Shown: positions 27,727 through 37,812, numbered from the stretch's first letter. The stretch: DNA of 64,000 nucleotides from CAVTWJ01 sp964525605 (GCA_964525605.1 CAZGKT010000001.1:124001-188000), one strand, 5' to 3'. Program-made: numbers and translations. The notes: generated by a model from the letters alone, not told the origin.

Positions 27727-30270
27727 TTATGGATTTAGTTTGTACAACATGGAATTCCCAACTGCGTATACCAAACTTCCCAATTGGGCGAATTTGGAAA
27801 AAGCACCCGTATTCGCCGAGTATTTCTGCCGTTCCGCATCTCCTACATATATGTAATCTATATTGTATTTCGTTAATAAGTCCTTTGTTTTTGCGAGATC
27901 CATAGAGGTATAGATGGTTTCTACATCCCCCTGGCGACGTTGAATTGTATCATCAGAATTCTGTCCCCGGATAACTGCCTGGTCCCAAGATCCACGCCAC
28001 TGAGCTTCATGAAAATCCCATCCAAGGACCGTTGGAAATCCTGTCAGAGTGGCCACGGTATCTGTATCTTGATGATATGACAACCCCGGGCATTCCAAAA
28101 TGATTGGCACCTTTACTCCTGATAAATTTCCCTGTTTTACAGTCGGTTTCACATTTATTTTAATCCATTGCGCCACTTGAAAATCCGCCGGGAAAGTTCG
28201 TTCGTAATAAACAGCTCCATCCATGGTAACGTTATCGACTGAAGAACCGTTCATACGTGCTGTGAAGGCCAAAACGGGATAAAGGGCCGCCCCCAACAGC
28301 GCTAATCCGATCGTAAAACCCCAAACACTTTTTCCCAAGACAGTCCATTGCGGCCAAGCGTTTTCCATAATCCACTTGAGCCAAAAACCGGAAGCGAGGC
28401 TGAGTAAAATCCACGCCTGGTAATGAAACTTGAAAACCGTATTCATCCGATAAAGAGATCCTCCGGAAAAATGGTCTTTAATAAACACAATCTCACAGCC
28501 AATAATCAATAGAAAAGCAAGAAGTGCCAGAAGAGCAGAAAAAATGGTTTCCCTTGTTTCGGTCTTTTGAATGATCGATAGAACCGCCAACCCCGCCAAC
28601 AGAAGCGTGGCGAACAGGGTTCCAAGTTTGAGGGCTTCTAAATCCAATAAGCCAAGCACTAATCCGATGGTTAATAAAGTAACAATCGGTATAAAACGAC
28701 CCTTTGATCCGTTTAGATACGATATCAATTTATCGAAAATTCCCTGGAGTTGTACCTTTGGAAGAACCATGACCTCGGAGTCAGAAGCCAGACTCATTTC
28801 TCCACCACAAGTTCCACAGTATTTTTTACCAGGATTCTCTCTTCCGCAAAAGGAGCAGACAGGCTCCTCAGTCTTTTTCGTTTTGGCTTTACCGTTCTTT
28901 TCCAGATTCCCCTTCATGATGGATTTGATGATCAAGGCGGGAGTCAAAATCAAAAAGAACAAGCCAAATAGGATAAACAAATAATAAAGATGGGTTCGGT
29001 CCCCCACTATCCCCAGCCCTTTCGCTTGCGACTGAAACTTCAGATAAAAAGGTAGGTAGATGATGAAACTTCCAGCAACGATCGGAACACCCACTGTAGC
29101 TGTTTGAATTAACCAATCCATGAAAGTATCTTCTTTGGCAAGAGCCCAACCCTGTTGAAGAAAAAGACAGCTTCCTAATAAAAGCATGAAGGTTGGAAAA
29201 TCCCAACTATTCATGAAGGATAGTCCGCCAAATAAAACCATGAGTAAAAACCAATAAATCCATCGAACAACGGGCCGTGCACCCAACACCTGCATGCCCC
29301 CGAAAGGCGTTCGTAGGAGCGAATAAGCCGCCGCGATCGCCAAAAGGACAAACGGAATGGCCATCACATGGGGATGAAGGTCTGAAAGGAAAAAGCTAAA
29401 TGAAGGAAACTCATTGATCATTTTATCCGTGGGAGGAACGGGAATGATCCGTGAGGCTTGAAAATAATCCCAACCATGGGCAAGAGGTGAAAAAAGAAAA
29501 TCGAGGGCTGCCCCCAATCCTTTTGGGGCGCTGGGATTGGCTGGAAAATTGTAATAAGGGATTCGCAGGTCCCCTATTTGAAAACTCTGGATAACCCGAT
29601 ACCAATAATCCAAGTTTCCGAACAAGGCGAGAGCCGCCACAGAAAATAGAGAATATCGATATCGGCGGGTTAACCCATAGGCCAGGGAAAAAGTACAAAC
29701 CGCGGCCAAAGACCAAGTCAACGCAATCGCTAGGTTATAGGCCACGCCCGAACCCACTCCGCTTAAAAGGGAAAGAGCGGAAACGATCATGTAGCCGAAG
29801 TAATAATAGGAAATACTGCCTCCAGAAAGCCAAGGATCCTGAGGAGGCATAGACGGGGAAGCCAAAATGCCGTTGATCATGGCGAAATCCATGGGTTTTT
29901 CGGTCCCGACAATGTCTGGAGTGCGCATTTTGTAAGCACCGGCTATTAAAAACGCCATGAGAAACAAAGATTCCACAACTAATATAAAACCCAGGTTTCT
30001 GCCCAGATATTCTTTGATGGAAACCCATTGATCCCAAAGAATCCATGAGGAGAGGAGAATCATCGTCAAGACCGCAAGCCAAACAGTCCCCCTTCCAAAG
30101 GAAACATAACCAAAGATCCAGGAAAAATAACCAACCATTAAAAGCGCAACCACCTTACTAAAGGCATAGCCTTTTTCGGGAAGATGTCGCAAAAGGATCA
30201 AAGTAATTGGCAAAGCCAATATCCCCAAGATTTCAATCATGAACCACCAACCCAAAAGCGCCGCCATCAT
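27727..30270 (-). CDS. DUF2298 (YYY-type) membrane protein with internal zinc ribbon
   Basis: 847 residues, about 15 predicted helices. DUF2298 hallmarks: SGGSISYYYFGYM (about 149-161), SRIIP (273-277), INEFP (285-289) and SDLHPH (296-301). A cytoplasm-type zinc ribbon is inserted between helices (C472, C475, C485, C488 in CSFCGRENP...CGTCGG), much like the one at the N-terminus of the Agl23-like protein. The family (TIGR03662-type) is thought to be a GT-C relative and its reaction is unproven. It follows the giant fusion gene by 33 bases and precedes the NHL pair, so they form one operon. Confidence 0.85.
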   Translation of the reverse strand: MMAALLGWWFMIEILGILALPITLILLRHLPEKGYAFSKVVALLMVGYFSWIFGYVSFGRGTVWLAVLTMILLSSWILWDQWVSIKEYLGRNLGFILVVESLFLMAFLIAGAYKMRTPDIVGTEKPMDFAMINGILASPSMPPQDPWLSGGSISYYYFGYMIVSALSLLSGVGSGVAYNLAIALTWSLAAVCTFSLAYGLTRRYRYSLFSVAALALFGNLDYWYRVIQSFQIGDLRIPYYNFPANPSAPKGLGAALDFLFSPLAHGWDYFQASRIIPVPPTDKMINEFPSFSFFLSDLHPHVMAIPFVLLAIAAAYSLLRTPFGGMQVLGARPVVRWIYWFLLMVLFGGLSFMNSWDFPTFMLLLGSCLFLQQGWALAKEDTFMDWLIQTATVGVPIVAGSFIIYLPFYLKFQSQAKGLGIVGDRTHLYYLFILFGLFFLILTPALIIKSIMKGNLEKNGKAKTKKTEEPVCSFCGRENPGKKYCGTCGGEMSLASDSEVMVLPKVQLQGIFDKLISYLNGSKGRFIPIVTLLTIGLVLGLLDLEALKLGTLFATLLLAGLAVLSIIQKTETRETIFSALLALLAFLLIIGCEIVFIKDHFSGGSLYRMNTVFKFHYQAWILLSLASGFWLKWIMENAWPQWTVLGKSVWGFTIGLALLGAALYPVLAFTARMNGSSVDNVTMDGAVYYERTFPADFQVAQWIKINVKPTVKQGNLSGVKVPIILECPGLSYHQDTDTVATLTGFPTVLGWDFHEAQWRGSWDQAVIRGQNSDDTIQRRQGDVETIYTSMDLAKTKDLLTKYNIDYIYVGDAERQKYSANTGAFSKFAQLGSLVYAVGNSMLYKLNP

Positions 30271-30303
30271 GAACCTCCGAGGGTGGATAATAAAATCATG
30301 CTG

Positions 30304-33300
30304 TTAATTTCGAACAGGAGGAGGATTGTAATAAATTTCAACTTCCGGATTTTTATAAATCAATGGCAAAAAATTGGCAAATTTCGCCAATCCCAAGGTG
30401 GGGTAACCGGCTTTGCCCCCGGCTCCATTTCGTTCAATAGTCCCCACCATTACGAGTCGAACCCCATAAGCGTCCAACATCCGCTTGGCCAATCCCAGAT
30501 CCGTTGTTTCGTATATTTGGTCCACTGCCGCTTTACGGTTGTAGATATCGGTGTCCAACTGTTTTCCCACCCATTCATGTACATGTGAATCCCACCCCAT
30601 AAGCGCCGGAATACCTGTGAAAATTGAAAAGCGCGAGCCCCAAGAATTATAACCTGCACCCACAAATTCCATGAGGCAGGGCTGGTTGGGGACATGGTCG
30701 TTCAAAAAGCGAATCGCGGCGTCGTCTCCCGGGTTGGAGCGGTGCATATACTCGAGCCCGTTTAGCGTAGGGCTTTCCACATAACCAACCCATTTCAGAC
30801 GAGTTGATTCAAAAAAACCATGACACTTCCTTATTGAAGCCGCCAGGGGATAAATCGATACCGCTATAGCTAGAATCAAAACCAATGTACTCCAGCATCG
30901 GAAGGCGAGTTTCGCACCCATATTCTTTTGACCTTCCCATAGGAAGGCAATTAGGGTTACTGAAAGAGCCGCAAGAGAACCCGGTAAAAGAAATTCAACA
31001 TTCAGGATGTTGCTCCAATGTTGAATCAGGTTTAGAAGAGAGCCAAAACTTCCTTGAGGAAGCAAGGAAACTATTGATACAAAAATCGACATCCCTCCCA
31101 GTCCCAAACTTAAAACCCAATCAGCTGTCTTTTTCAAAGTGCTCGTTGTCAATCTCCATATCAAAAGGCCCGCCACAACAACGATGTTAATGATATAGGT
31201 AATGGGTGTTTGGAGCGAATCGGCAAAGTTGAAAAAGATAAGTTCCAAAATTAAGAATAGAAGCACCCCGGCCACCGCAACCAGCACGCGTTTGGATACG
31301 AGAGTCTCTTTTTTAGCCGTTTTAAGCCATCCCAAAATGAAATCAATCATCTTGGGAATCAAAGCTCCCACGGCGATGGAGGCCAACATCCAGGCGTGAA
31401 TTCCAAATTTAAACAAGGAGTTGTTCCGCATCCAGTCGCCGCCCAAAAACTCACTGACGGCGAACAATTCCAAAACTGCTAAGACCAGAAATAAAAGCGC
31501 GGTTAGAATATAGGTAAAAGAAAGAGGCCGGTCCTTGATAACCTTCACGGCAAGTCCAAGATAAAAGAATCCCAAGAGCCACAAAACCGAGCAAAGACCC
31601 AACCCAAGGGTTAAAGCCATATCCTGATAAAGGTGAATTCCCTGGAGGGAGAGAACAACTATCCACAGCAATACCACCGCTGCTTCCGCCAGCCATATTT
31701 CCCAGCGAGTTTTTAACTGAACCGCAAGCACAAGCAAAATCGCGGCTACGCTGGCCAATAGCTGTGAGAAAAAGACCTTCCCCTGGGGTTCAGACCAATG
31801 AACCCAGGAAGCTCCCCAAACCACCATCAGAGAAAAGAACCCCAGTGACAAAATTCCCCGAACGGGGTCTTTAGGGGAAAGCAATCCCGATAGAAAATCA
31901 AAGGCTTTGTCGGGCAAATTTTTCAAGAATCGTTTTTCCGGCTTGGCTTTACCCACCCAGAGCAAAATCTCTTTGGAATAGGCCAGAACAAAACTCATTA
32001 AAAGTATTGAAAGAAAAAAACCATAAATACCAATGAAGTCGTTAAGATCCGTGCGAATGGACGGCAGAACCCAGAGAATCTTGTTTTGCTGAGGAGTAAA
32101 TCGAAGAAAGTTCGGAATCCAGAACAAGCCCGCGGTCACCAATATTCCTGCCACACCTACTGCAATAAACAGCAAGTGTTTCGAAAGAAGCCGCGTAGTT
32201 TTTTGTAAATATAGCCAGAGGACAGACGCTAAAAACCCAAGACCAAGAAATAGAATCAAGTAGAACGTGGACCCACCCAGAGCCTGTTGATCCACCCCAG
32301 GCATGATCAAGGTCCACCAACCCAGCAAGGTAAACGCAAGAACCAGAATGCTGAAAACCATGCCAGACCCTTTCACAATGGTTTTTCCATTGAGAACTAC
32401 AAGTCCGCGAACCAAAAGAGTGATCCCGATGATCGCGAGCCCCGTGAGAATATCCCAAGTATTCAGAAACACGAGCCCGCCCATCAAAAATCCAGCAACC
32501 AGAAACTTGAACCAATCCCCTTTCCAACTAAATAGCTTAGGCGCAGGGGATAAATAAATGGAAGCCACCACTCCCCATAAAAGCATGTCGAAAGGCATGG
32601 CTAGCGTATGTGAATGCATGTCGCCATAAAGCACGCTGAAATAGGGAAACTCGTTGATACTGTTCGGAATCACTCGAGAGGGGCCAAAAAAATCATAGGT
32701 AATTCCGTTAAGCGCGGACAAGTTATGGGCGACTATGCATTGGTTAATCGCGGCCAAATATTGTTTAACTCCGGTGAGGTTGCTCGCCATTGCACATAAA
32801 AAACCTGCCACCCAACCTCCCGAAAGCCGTCCCGATAAGACGTAGGCTAGACCGAAAGCGGATGAAAAAATCAGGGCAAATAGAGTTATCAAGCTCAAGT
32901 TATAGGTCACGGCAGGTACCAGCCCCAGAGTTTTGGAGAGTATCCCCATCATTAGATGGCCAAAATAATACGGGTAACCAATAGGTTGGCCCGCCATCCA
33001 CATATTTTGTGGAGGGAATGTCTCGCCCCGCACGATGGAGGCCAAAAATCCAAAATCCATACCCGCTTCTCCACCCCCATTGTATCCTTCGCCCGAGGGA
33101 TCATGCACATGAGAGGAATAAAGACGGACGAATGTGAACGCGATAAAGGCAAAAACGAACACGCCTTCTTGAATTAACCAGACACGACCCAAACGCTTAT
33201 AAAAATCTTTGATAACTTTTCGGTCGCGCCAATACCCATAAACCGAAAGACCCGTAAGAAGCAAAAACCAAACCCAACAGGCCCCCGCTGTAAAATGCGT

Positions 33301-36300
33301 GATTTTCAAGCTTGTCATAAACCACACAACCCAGGTGAAAACAAGGAAACCCAGAACCTTACTGAGCGAATAGGCCCCCGCAGAAATAGGGGAAAGGATG
33401 CGAAGCGTCAGCGGTAATACGAGCCATCCGAGGACAACCAAAAGCGCCAGCCAGGTGAACCAGGCGCGGCATTGATAACCCGTCTTCTCTTCCGGTCGGG
33501 GAGGCAAATTCATGATGTCATTTTCCACAACTGGGTGGTCCGCCAGGTCTTGCAAAACCTTGAGGGTTTGAGTGTCCGGCAAGCCGGGCACGGTCGCAGG
33601 GGCCTGAACTGGGGGGGCGTTAACATCGGTCACGGAGGAAGAGGCAGCGGATGCCGGAGGAAGTTTCCCCCCTATGGGGGGCACAATAGCAGGCAAGGTT
33701 TTTTCAGCTTGTAGTTTGTCGGGCGGCGGAGGAGATTGAGTTGCAGGCGCGGAAAGGTTGTTAAGCTTTTGAAGCAGCCCGGCCTGTTCCAGAGCCTGGT
33801 TATGTTTGCTGATGAAATCATCCACGTTTTCAGGCGTGATTGCCCTCATCTGGTCACGAGTAATGCCCCGCACGTAATCATCCGAGTTGAGAATTTCCAA
33901 GATGCGTTCTGGAGTCACTTGCTCGACTTTTTTGAAAATATAAACCCGAGGATGGTCATACACGGAAAAGGATTCCTCAGCCATATCATCCGGATGGGCC
34001 CACCCTAGCAAGCTGGGAAAATTGTGAAATTCATGTAACATTTTGTAACCTAAAAGCCCAGCCCAGAGGGCCCGGTAATACCGGGAGGTCACTGGATAAG
34101 CATTAAACCCGTGAGGCCTGAACTCAGGAGTTTCATCCGTTAGGGTGTACCAGAGTTTCTTTGAAGAAATGGCGATATAGTCAGCCTGAGGAATCATATT
34201 GGCGTAATAATTTTTCTTTACCGGGCTGTCGTCCGTTGGAAAACCGTGCAGTTCGTAGGGAGTCAAATCCTGGAGTTGGTAAAGTCCCGGATTCATCGGC
34301 CGATCTAACCGTGAGTCCTGTTGGGGGTTCAAATCCACCGGCAACCCATCTCCCCAGGCCTCGTTATAAATCTTTGAGCCAAGGGGTATGTTTTTATAAA
34401 TCCAGCCTGATGAATCAAGCCAGGGATGCGCATACCGATAGACATGCATATAGGCCATTGAATAAAAAAGGCTTCCACCAACGGTTAATGCCAATAGCGC
34501 GGGTTTGATAAACCTTTCCAGGTTTTTAGGGAGCCGATCAAACACATTCCACAAAAAAATCGCCGCAAAAATGCAAAAAACAGGGGCCAGGGGAACCATA
34601 TAGCGTATGAATTTCGTGTTCCATCCGCCAATAAAGGCGAAATAGGGGATGAACCAAGAAAGAAGAATGAGTTCTGGCAGGATAAATCTAAACCCTTTGT
34701 TTTTCAGAAAAGGCGCTGGGAGGATCGCTCCGGAAGAAACCGGTTGAAAAAGCTGAAGAACGAATCTTCCTAAAACCCAAACCATCCCTAGTACCGCCGT
34801 GATCCCGAGGGGCCACCACAACTCCACACTGATCAGGTTCTGAAGATGAAAAATGTATCGGGGCGTGTCTTTAAATTGCAGCACATAGCAGGCGCCCGCA
34901 TCAGATACCACCGACCACTCATAATTCATTGAGTTCATAAACCCCTGGTAATCCAAGAGGGACCATGGTGAAAGCAAACAAAAGATCAGAAATGAAAGAG
35001 CACCGGCCGAAGAAAGTCTTAACCACAGGGGTACCTGGGCCCGCAATACCCTGAATTTCGAGACTCCCCACACAAACAGGACTGCGGCCATACCTGCAAG
35101 AGAGAGAAAAAGAACAATCCAAATGCCAATGGAACCGTTGGGGTTCAAAGGGCAGAGATCACGTATGACACCCTTTAATTTATAACCTGCTCCAACCAAA
35201 GCGCCTGTACCCCCAGCGAGAAACAGTGCCGCGAGAATATTGTTCAGGCTTTGATCGTCCCTGTTTTTATGATCAAGCTTCAGCCAATCCTTTTCAGTGG
35301 TTTTCGATAAATACACCAGATGGCCGATCAAAATCATGAACAGGTAATAAAGGGAGCTTGTTTTTGCCGCCATGGAAAGACCAAAAGCCGCACCAACTAA
35401 AAGGTAATTTTTCCAAGACCCCTGCCGAGAAACTTCATACGCACCAAGTGCGATGACCACCAACATGAGGGTGATAAAAGATTCCGTGATGCAGTAATGG
35501 CAAACCTGGATACTCACAACGGAGAAAGCGAAAAACGCAGACCCCAAAAGGGCTAGTGGTTTATTTTCATAAACCTTGTTCAGGAACCAATAAATAACCA
35601 GAATGGTCAGGGTGGAAAAAAAGGCGGCCCAAATACGCCCAATAATCATGCAATCGCTGTAACCAGTGTATTGAAGGCCATAATGCGAGAAAGAGGCGAA
35701 AATGGCCCAAATCCCCAGGGCCATTTGAAGAAGTCGGCCCCACCGGGATTCCCAGCTAAACCAAGTAAATGCCGCTCCGACGACCAACGCAAAGGCCATG
35801 GAACCAAAGGTTCTCGCGAAAGCATCTGGAAGGAAAAATGGTATGACACCCAATAAAAAGGTCAATCCAGCTGCGATATAAATTGGGAGTCCTAACCATT
35901 CCAATCCGATGAAATCGGACAAAAGGGCCGAAACCCCGAAAAACAAAATCGCGTCCAAGCAAAAATTCGCTCCTTTTAATGGCCAATCATTCAGAAAATC
36001 AAACCAGGCCGAAAACACTGGCACGAATTTGATAAACAAAACAAGCAAAAACACCCCGGAGGCGATTAAGAAAGAAGGAATTTTGAATTTTTTCCGTGGG
36101 AAAAGCCAACCGATTCCCGCAAATAGAGAGATAAGAAAAGCCCAATAAAAGAAAGCAGCTAGGAAAGCCTGGTTGGGGAAAAACGAATTGAAAAAAGACG
36201 GGGTAGAAATTAGTTCACCGGTGGCTCGATAAAGGTAAACAGGCAGTTGGCCGTAAGCAAAGAACTTAACCTTAAAACCATCCGAGGCTTGAATACTTGC

Positions 36301-36465
36301 GGTTTGACCAAGAATGTTTCTTTCATCAGGATGAAAGGACTTGCCAAAATCCCAGTTAGGATTGTAAAACCGGAAACCCGCTCCTAAGAGAGTAATAAAA
36401 ACAAGTATGATAAATGTTGGATTATTCCAACGTCTCAAGACCGATAAATTGCTTTTTCGGGCCAC
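30304..36465 (-). CDS. Giant GT39-like/DUF2298 fusion membrane protein
   Basis: 2053 residues. N-terminal half (about 1-880): GT-C fold like PMT/ArnT enzymes with the acidic loop motif F-H-P-D-E-R (44-49), about 12 helices and a soluble tail. Middle (about 900-990): Pro/Ala-rich linker, probably disordered. C-terminal half (about 1000-2053): a full DUF2298 domain with SGEGYNGGGEAGMDFGF, YPYYFGHL, SRVIPNSINEFPYFS (near 1262-1276) and GDMHSHTLAMPF, then many helices. Both halves keep their signature residues. GTG start with AGAGGG upstream. Separate DUF2298 proteins are usually under half this length, so the fusion is unusual. Substrate unknown; glycan transfer inferred. Confidence 0.82.
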   Translation of the reverse strand: MARKSNLSVLRRWNNPTFIILVFITLLGAGFRFYNPNWDFGKSFHPDERNILGQTASIQASDGFKVKFFAYGQLPVYLYRATGELISTPSFFNSFFPNQAFLAAFFYWAFLISLFAGIGWLFPRKKFKIPSFLIASGVFLLVLFIKFVPVFSAWFDFLNDWPLKGANFCLDAILFFGVSALLSDFIGLEWLGLPIYIAAGLTFLLGVIPFFLPDAFARTFGSMAFALVVGAAFTWFSWESRWGRLLQMALGIWAIFASFSHYGLQYTGYSDCMIIGRIWAAFFSTLTILVIYWFLNKVYENKPLALLGSAFFAFSVVSIQVCHYCITESFITLMLVVIALGAYEVSRQGSWKNYLLVGAAFGLSMAAKTSSLYYLFMILIGHLVYLSKTTEKDWLKLDHKNRDDQSLNNILAALFLAGGTGALVGAGYKLKGVIRDLCPLNPNGSIGIWIVLFLSLAGMAAVLFVWGVSKFRVLRAQVPLWLRLSSAGALSFLIFCLLSPWSLLDYQGFMNSMNYEWSVVSDAGACYVLQFKDTPRYIFHLQNLISVELWWPLGITAVLGMVWVLGRFVLQLFQPVSSGAILPAPFLKNKGFRFILPELILLSWFIPYFAFIGGWNTKFIRYMVPLAPVFCIFAAIFLWNVFDRLPKNLERFIKPALLALTVGGSLFYSMAYMHVYRYAHPWLDSSGWIYKNIPLGSKIYNEAWGDGLPVDLNPQQDSRLDRPMNPGLYQLQDLTPYELHGFPTDDSPVKKNYYANMIPQADYIAISSKKLWYTLTDETPEFRPHGFNAYPVTSRYYRALWAGLLGYKMLHEFHNFPSLLGWAHPDDMAEESFSVYDHPRVYIFKKVEQVTPERILEILNSDDYVRGITRDQMRAITPENVDDFISKHNQALEQAGLLQKLNNLSAPATQSPPPPDKLQAEKTLPAIVPPIGGKLPPASAASSSVTDVNAPPVQAPATVPGLPDTQTLKVLQDLADHPVVENDIMNLPPRPEEKTGYQCRAWFTWLALLVVLGWLVLPLTLRILSPISAGAYSLSKVLGFLVFTWVVWFMTSLKITHFTAGACWVWFLLLTGLSVYGYWRDRKVIKDFYKRLGRVWLIQEGVFVFAFIAFTFVRLYSSHVHDPSGEGYNGGGEAGMDFGFLASIVRGETFPPQNMWMAGQPIGYPYYFGHLMMGILSKTLGLVPAVTYNLSLITLFALIFSSAFGLAYVLSGRLSGGWVAGFLCAMASNLTGVKQYLAAINQCIVAHNLSALNGITYDFFGPSRVIPNSINEFPYFSVLYGDMHSHTLAMPFDMLLWGVVASIYLSPAPKLFSWKGDWFKFLVAGFLMGGLVFLNTWDILTGLAIIGITLLVRGLVVLNGKTIVKGSGMVFSILVLAFTLLGWWTLIMPGVDQQALGGSTFYLILFLGLGFLASVLWLYLQKTTRLLSKHLLFIAVGVAGILVTAGLFWIPNFLRFTPQQNKILWVLPSIRTDLNDFIGIYGFFLSILLMSFVLAYSKEILLWVGKAKPEKRFLKNLPDKAFDFLSGLLSPKDPVRGILSLGFFSLMVVWGASWVHWSEPQGKVFFSQLLASVAAILLVLAVQLKTRWEIWLAEAAVVLLWIVVLSLQGIHLYQDMALTLGLGLCSVLWLLGFFYLGLAVKVIKDRPLSFTYILTALLFLVLAVLELFAVSEFLGGDWMRNNSLFKFGIHAWMLASIAVGALIPKMIDFILGWLKTAKKETLVSKRVLVAVAGVLLFLILELIFFNFADSLQTPITYIINIVVVAGLLIWRLTTSTLKKTADWVLSLGLGGMSIFVSIVSLLPQGSFGSLLNLIQHWSNILNVEFLLPGSLAALSVTLIAFLWEGQKNMGAKLAFRCWSTLVLILAIAVSIYPLAASIRKCHGFFESTRLKWVGYVESPTLNGLEYMHRSNPGDDAAIRFLNDHVPNQPCLMEFVGAGYNSWGSRFSIFTGIPALMGWDSHVHEWVGKQLDTDIYNRKAAVDQIYETTDLGLAKRMLDAYGVRLVMVGTIERNGAGGKAGYPTLGLAKFANFLPLIYKNPEVEIYYNPPPVRN

Positions 36466-36565
36466 AACACCCTCTAAATTCGTTGATTTTCGCAGAGAAA
36501 TTCAAAAAACGTGTTGCAGTATAGCTGAATTACCAAGTAAAAAAAACGTTCAAATTCTAGACCTA

Positions 36566-36952
36566 TTACCGACAAAAAACCTGGGATCCCCCGACTTGAA
36601 GGTTATTACAAAACACCTTAAAAGAATATATTCCCGGGGCTGGAAAGACCACCCGCCAACTGGTTATCAGGTCATGAAAGCTCATGTCGGAAAACAAAAT
36701 CTTGCGTGGAGCCGAATCGGATACTTTGACCCCTTTTTCGTCAAAAAGACTAATATCAATTTGAAATTCCCCTCCCGAAGGATGGTTCAGCCTGGTAAAA
36801 GTCATAAATTCAACCCCAAATGGATAACCCGGCGGCCCAAACCCTTGAAAAACACCTCTTAAGTCGTAATTTTTATTCAAAACATCCTGAAAAATAGAAT
36901 GACAACAGAGAAAGCTTGAAACCTTTGGCAGATTAAAATCAGTTGAGTTCAC
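36566..36952 (-). CDS. DUF6941-like small protein
   Basis: 128 residues with the plan of DUF6941 proteins: an opening SSFLCCHSIFQD, a mid part FGVEFMTFTRLNHPSGGEFQIDISLFDEKG, and a closing beta strand PGIYSFKVFCNN. Probably an all-beta cytosolic domain; no known activity. Its GTG start overlaps the stop of the GT2 gene (GTGA), so it is translated with it. An opposite-strand open frame over the same bases is less convincing, having no recognisable family and no ribosome site. Confidence 0.6.
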   Translation of the reverse strand: MNSTDFNLPKVSSFLCCHSIFQDVLNKNYDLRGVFQGFGPPGYPFGVEFMTFTRLNHPSGGEFQIDISLFDEKGVKVSDSAPRKILFSDMSFHDLITSWRVVFPAPGIYSFKVFCNNLQVGGSQVFCR

Positions 36953-37737
36953 TGGGGCCGCTTCCCTTTTTCTTTGAAGTACCTCAAAGCTTTTTGATTC
37001 ATTTCACTTGGCACCTCGAATTTTTCTTTAGCCCCTAATAGCATCCGCCCAAAACACCAGAGACTCAAGGTTAAAACAATGAACCCATCCAAAACCGTGG
37101 TTCCGGCTCGGTAATAGGCAATTTTAACTAAAAATTGATTGTCAATACGGAATTTGGCCCTGGCCGTGATAAGAGCGATTTCCTGGGCGCAGGAATATTT
37201 TATTCCCGTGTAAAAGGAAAGAATAGTCGGTAGGGTTCGAACCTGTAAGAGGCGAAGCCCCGATTCGACATCCTGATACCTGTGGCCAGAAAGCACTGAG
37301 TTTGTGAATGTTAAAAACCTATTTCCCCATATTTTATATCTTGGGTAGACGGAAAAATCCCTTTTCGTCAAAACCACATCCACTTTTTTCTTCAGCATGT
37401 ACCGAACTAATTCGGGAATATATTCGGGTTTGTGTTGTCCATCCGCGTCGAGGGTGACCACGATGTCTGTATTACTCACGATTCCCTGATCGCGCAAGTA
37501 TAAGACAAACAAAAACCCCTGTTTTAAGGCGCCGGCCATTCCTGAGTTAAGCTTTAAATCGACTAGAAACAAACTTTGATCTTTTCTAGAGAAAGCACAA
37601 AGAATTTCTCGGCTTCCATCGCTCGAGCCGTCATTCACGCAAACCAAATAATCCACCCTCGGCCTTAAAAGGTGAAGAACGGAAAGAAGGTGTTTTTCTT
37701 CATTGAAAATTGGTAGTACCGCCACGACTTTTGGCAC
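36949..37737 (-). CDS. Glycosyltransferase family 2 protein
   Basis: 262 residues with a complete GT-A fold: VLPIFNEEKHLL, NDGSSDGS, the metal-binding TLDADGQHKPEYIPEL, and the ED-type acid region DVESGLRL. A hydrophobic stretch (TVLDGFIVLTLSLWCFGRML) near the C-terminus may anchor it to the membrane. GTG start with GAGGAA upstream. It heads the minus operon with the DUF6941-like, fusion and DUF2298 genes and lies just below the kor terminator. Donor and acceptor unknown. Confidence 0.88.
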   Translation of the reverse strand: MPKVVAVLPIFNEEKHLLSVLHLLRPRVDYLVCVNDGSSDGSREILCAFSRKDQSLFLVDLKLNSGMAGALKQGFLFVLYLRDQGIVSNTDIVVTLDADGQHKPEYIPELVRYMLKKKVDVVLTKRDFSVYPRYKIWGNRFLTFTNSVLSGHRYQDVESGLRLLQVRTLPTILSFYTGIKYSCAQEIALITARAKFRIDNQFLVKIAYYRAGTTVLDGFIVLTLSLWCFGRMLLGAKEKFEVPSEMNQKALRYFKEKGKRPQ

Positions 37738-37778
37738 AGTGTTCCTCAGAAATTAATTAAAAAAATATGACCCAAATA

Positions 37779-37812
37779 AAAAAACCCGAAACCCCAAGGT
37801 TTCGGGTTTTTT
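37779..37812 (-). terminator. Terminator after korB
   Basis: Stem AAACCCGAAACC/GGTTTCGGGTTT with a CCAA loop, flanked by A/T tracts on both strands, 11 bases after the korB stop. It may also be bidirectional. Confidence 0.85.

Noticed and set aside
36407..36862. 151-codon plus-strand open frame.
   Set aside because: It is opposite the better-supported DUF6941-like gene and the start of the fusion gene; no ribosome site or family.
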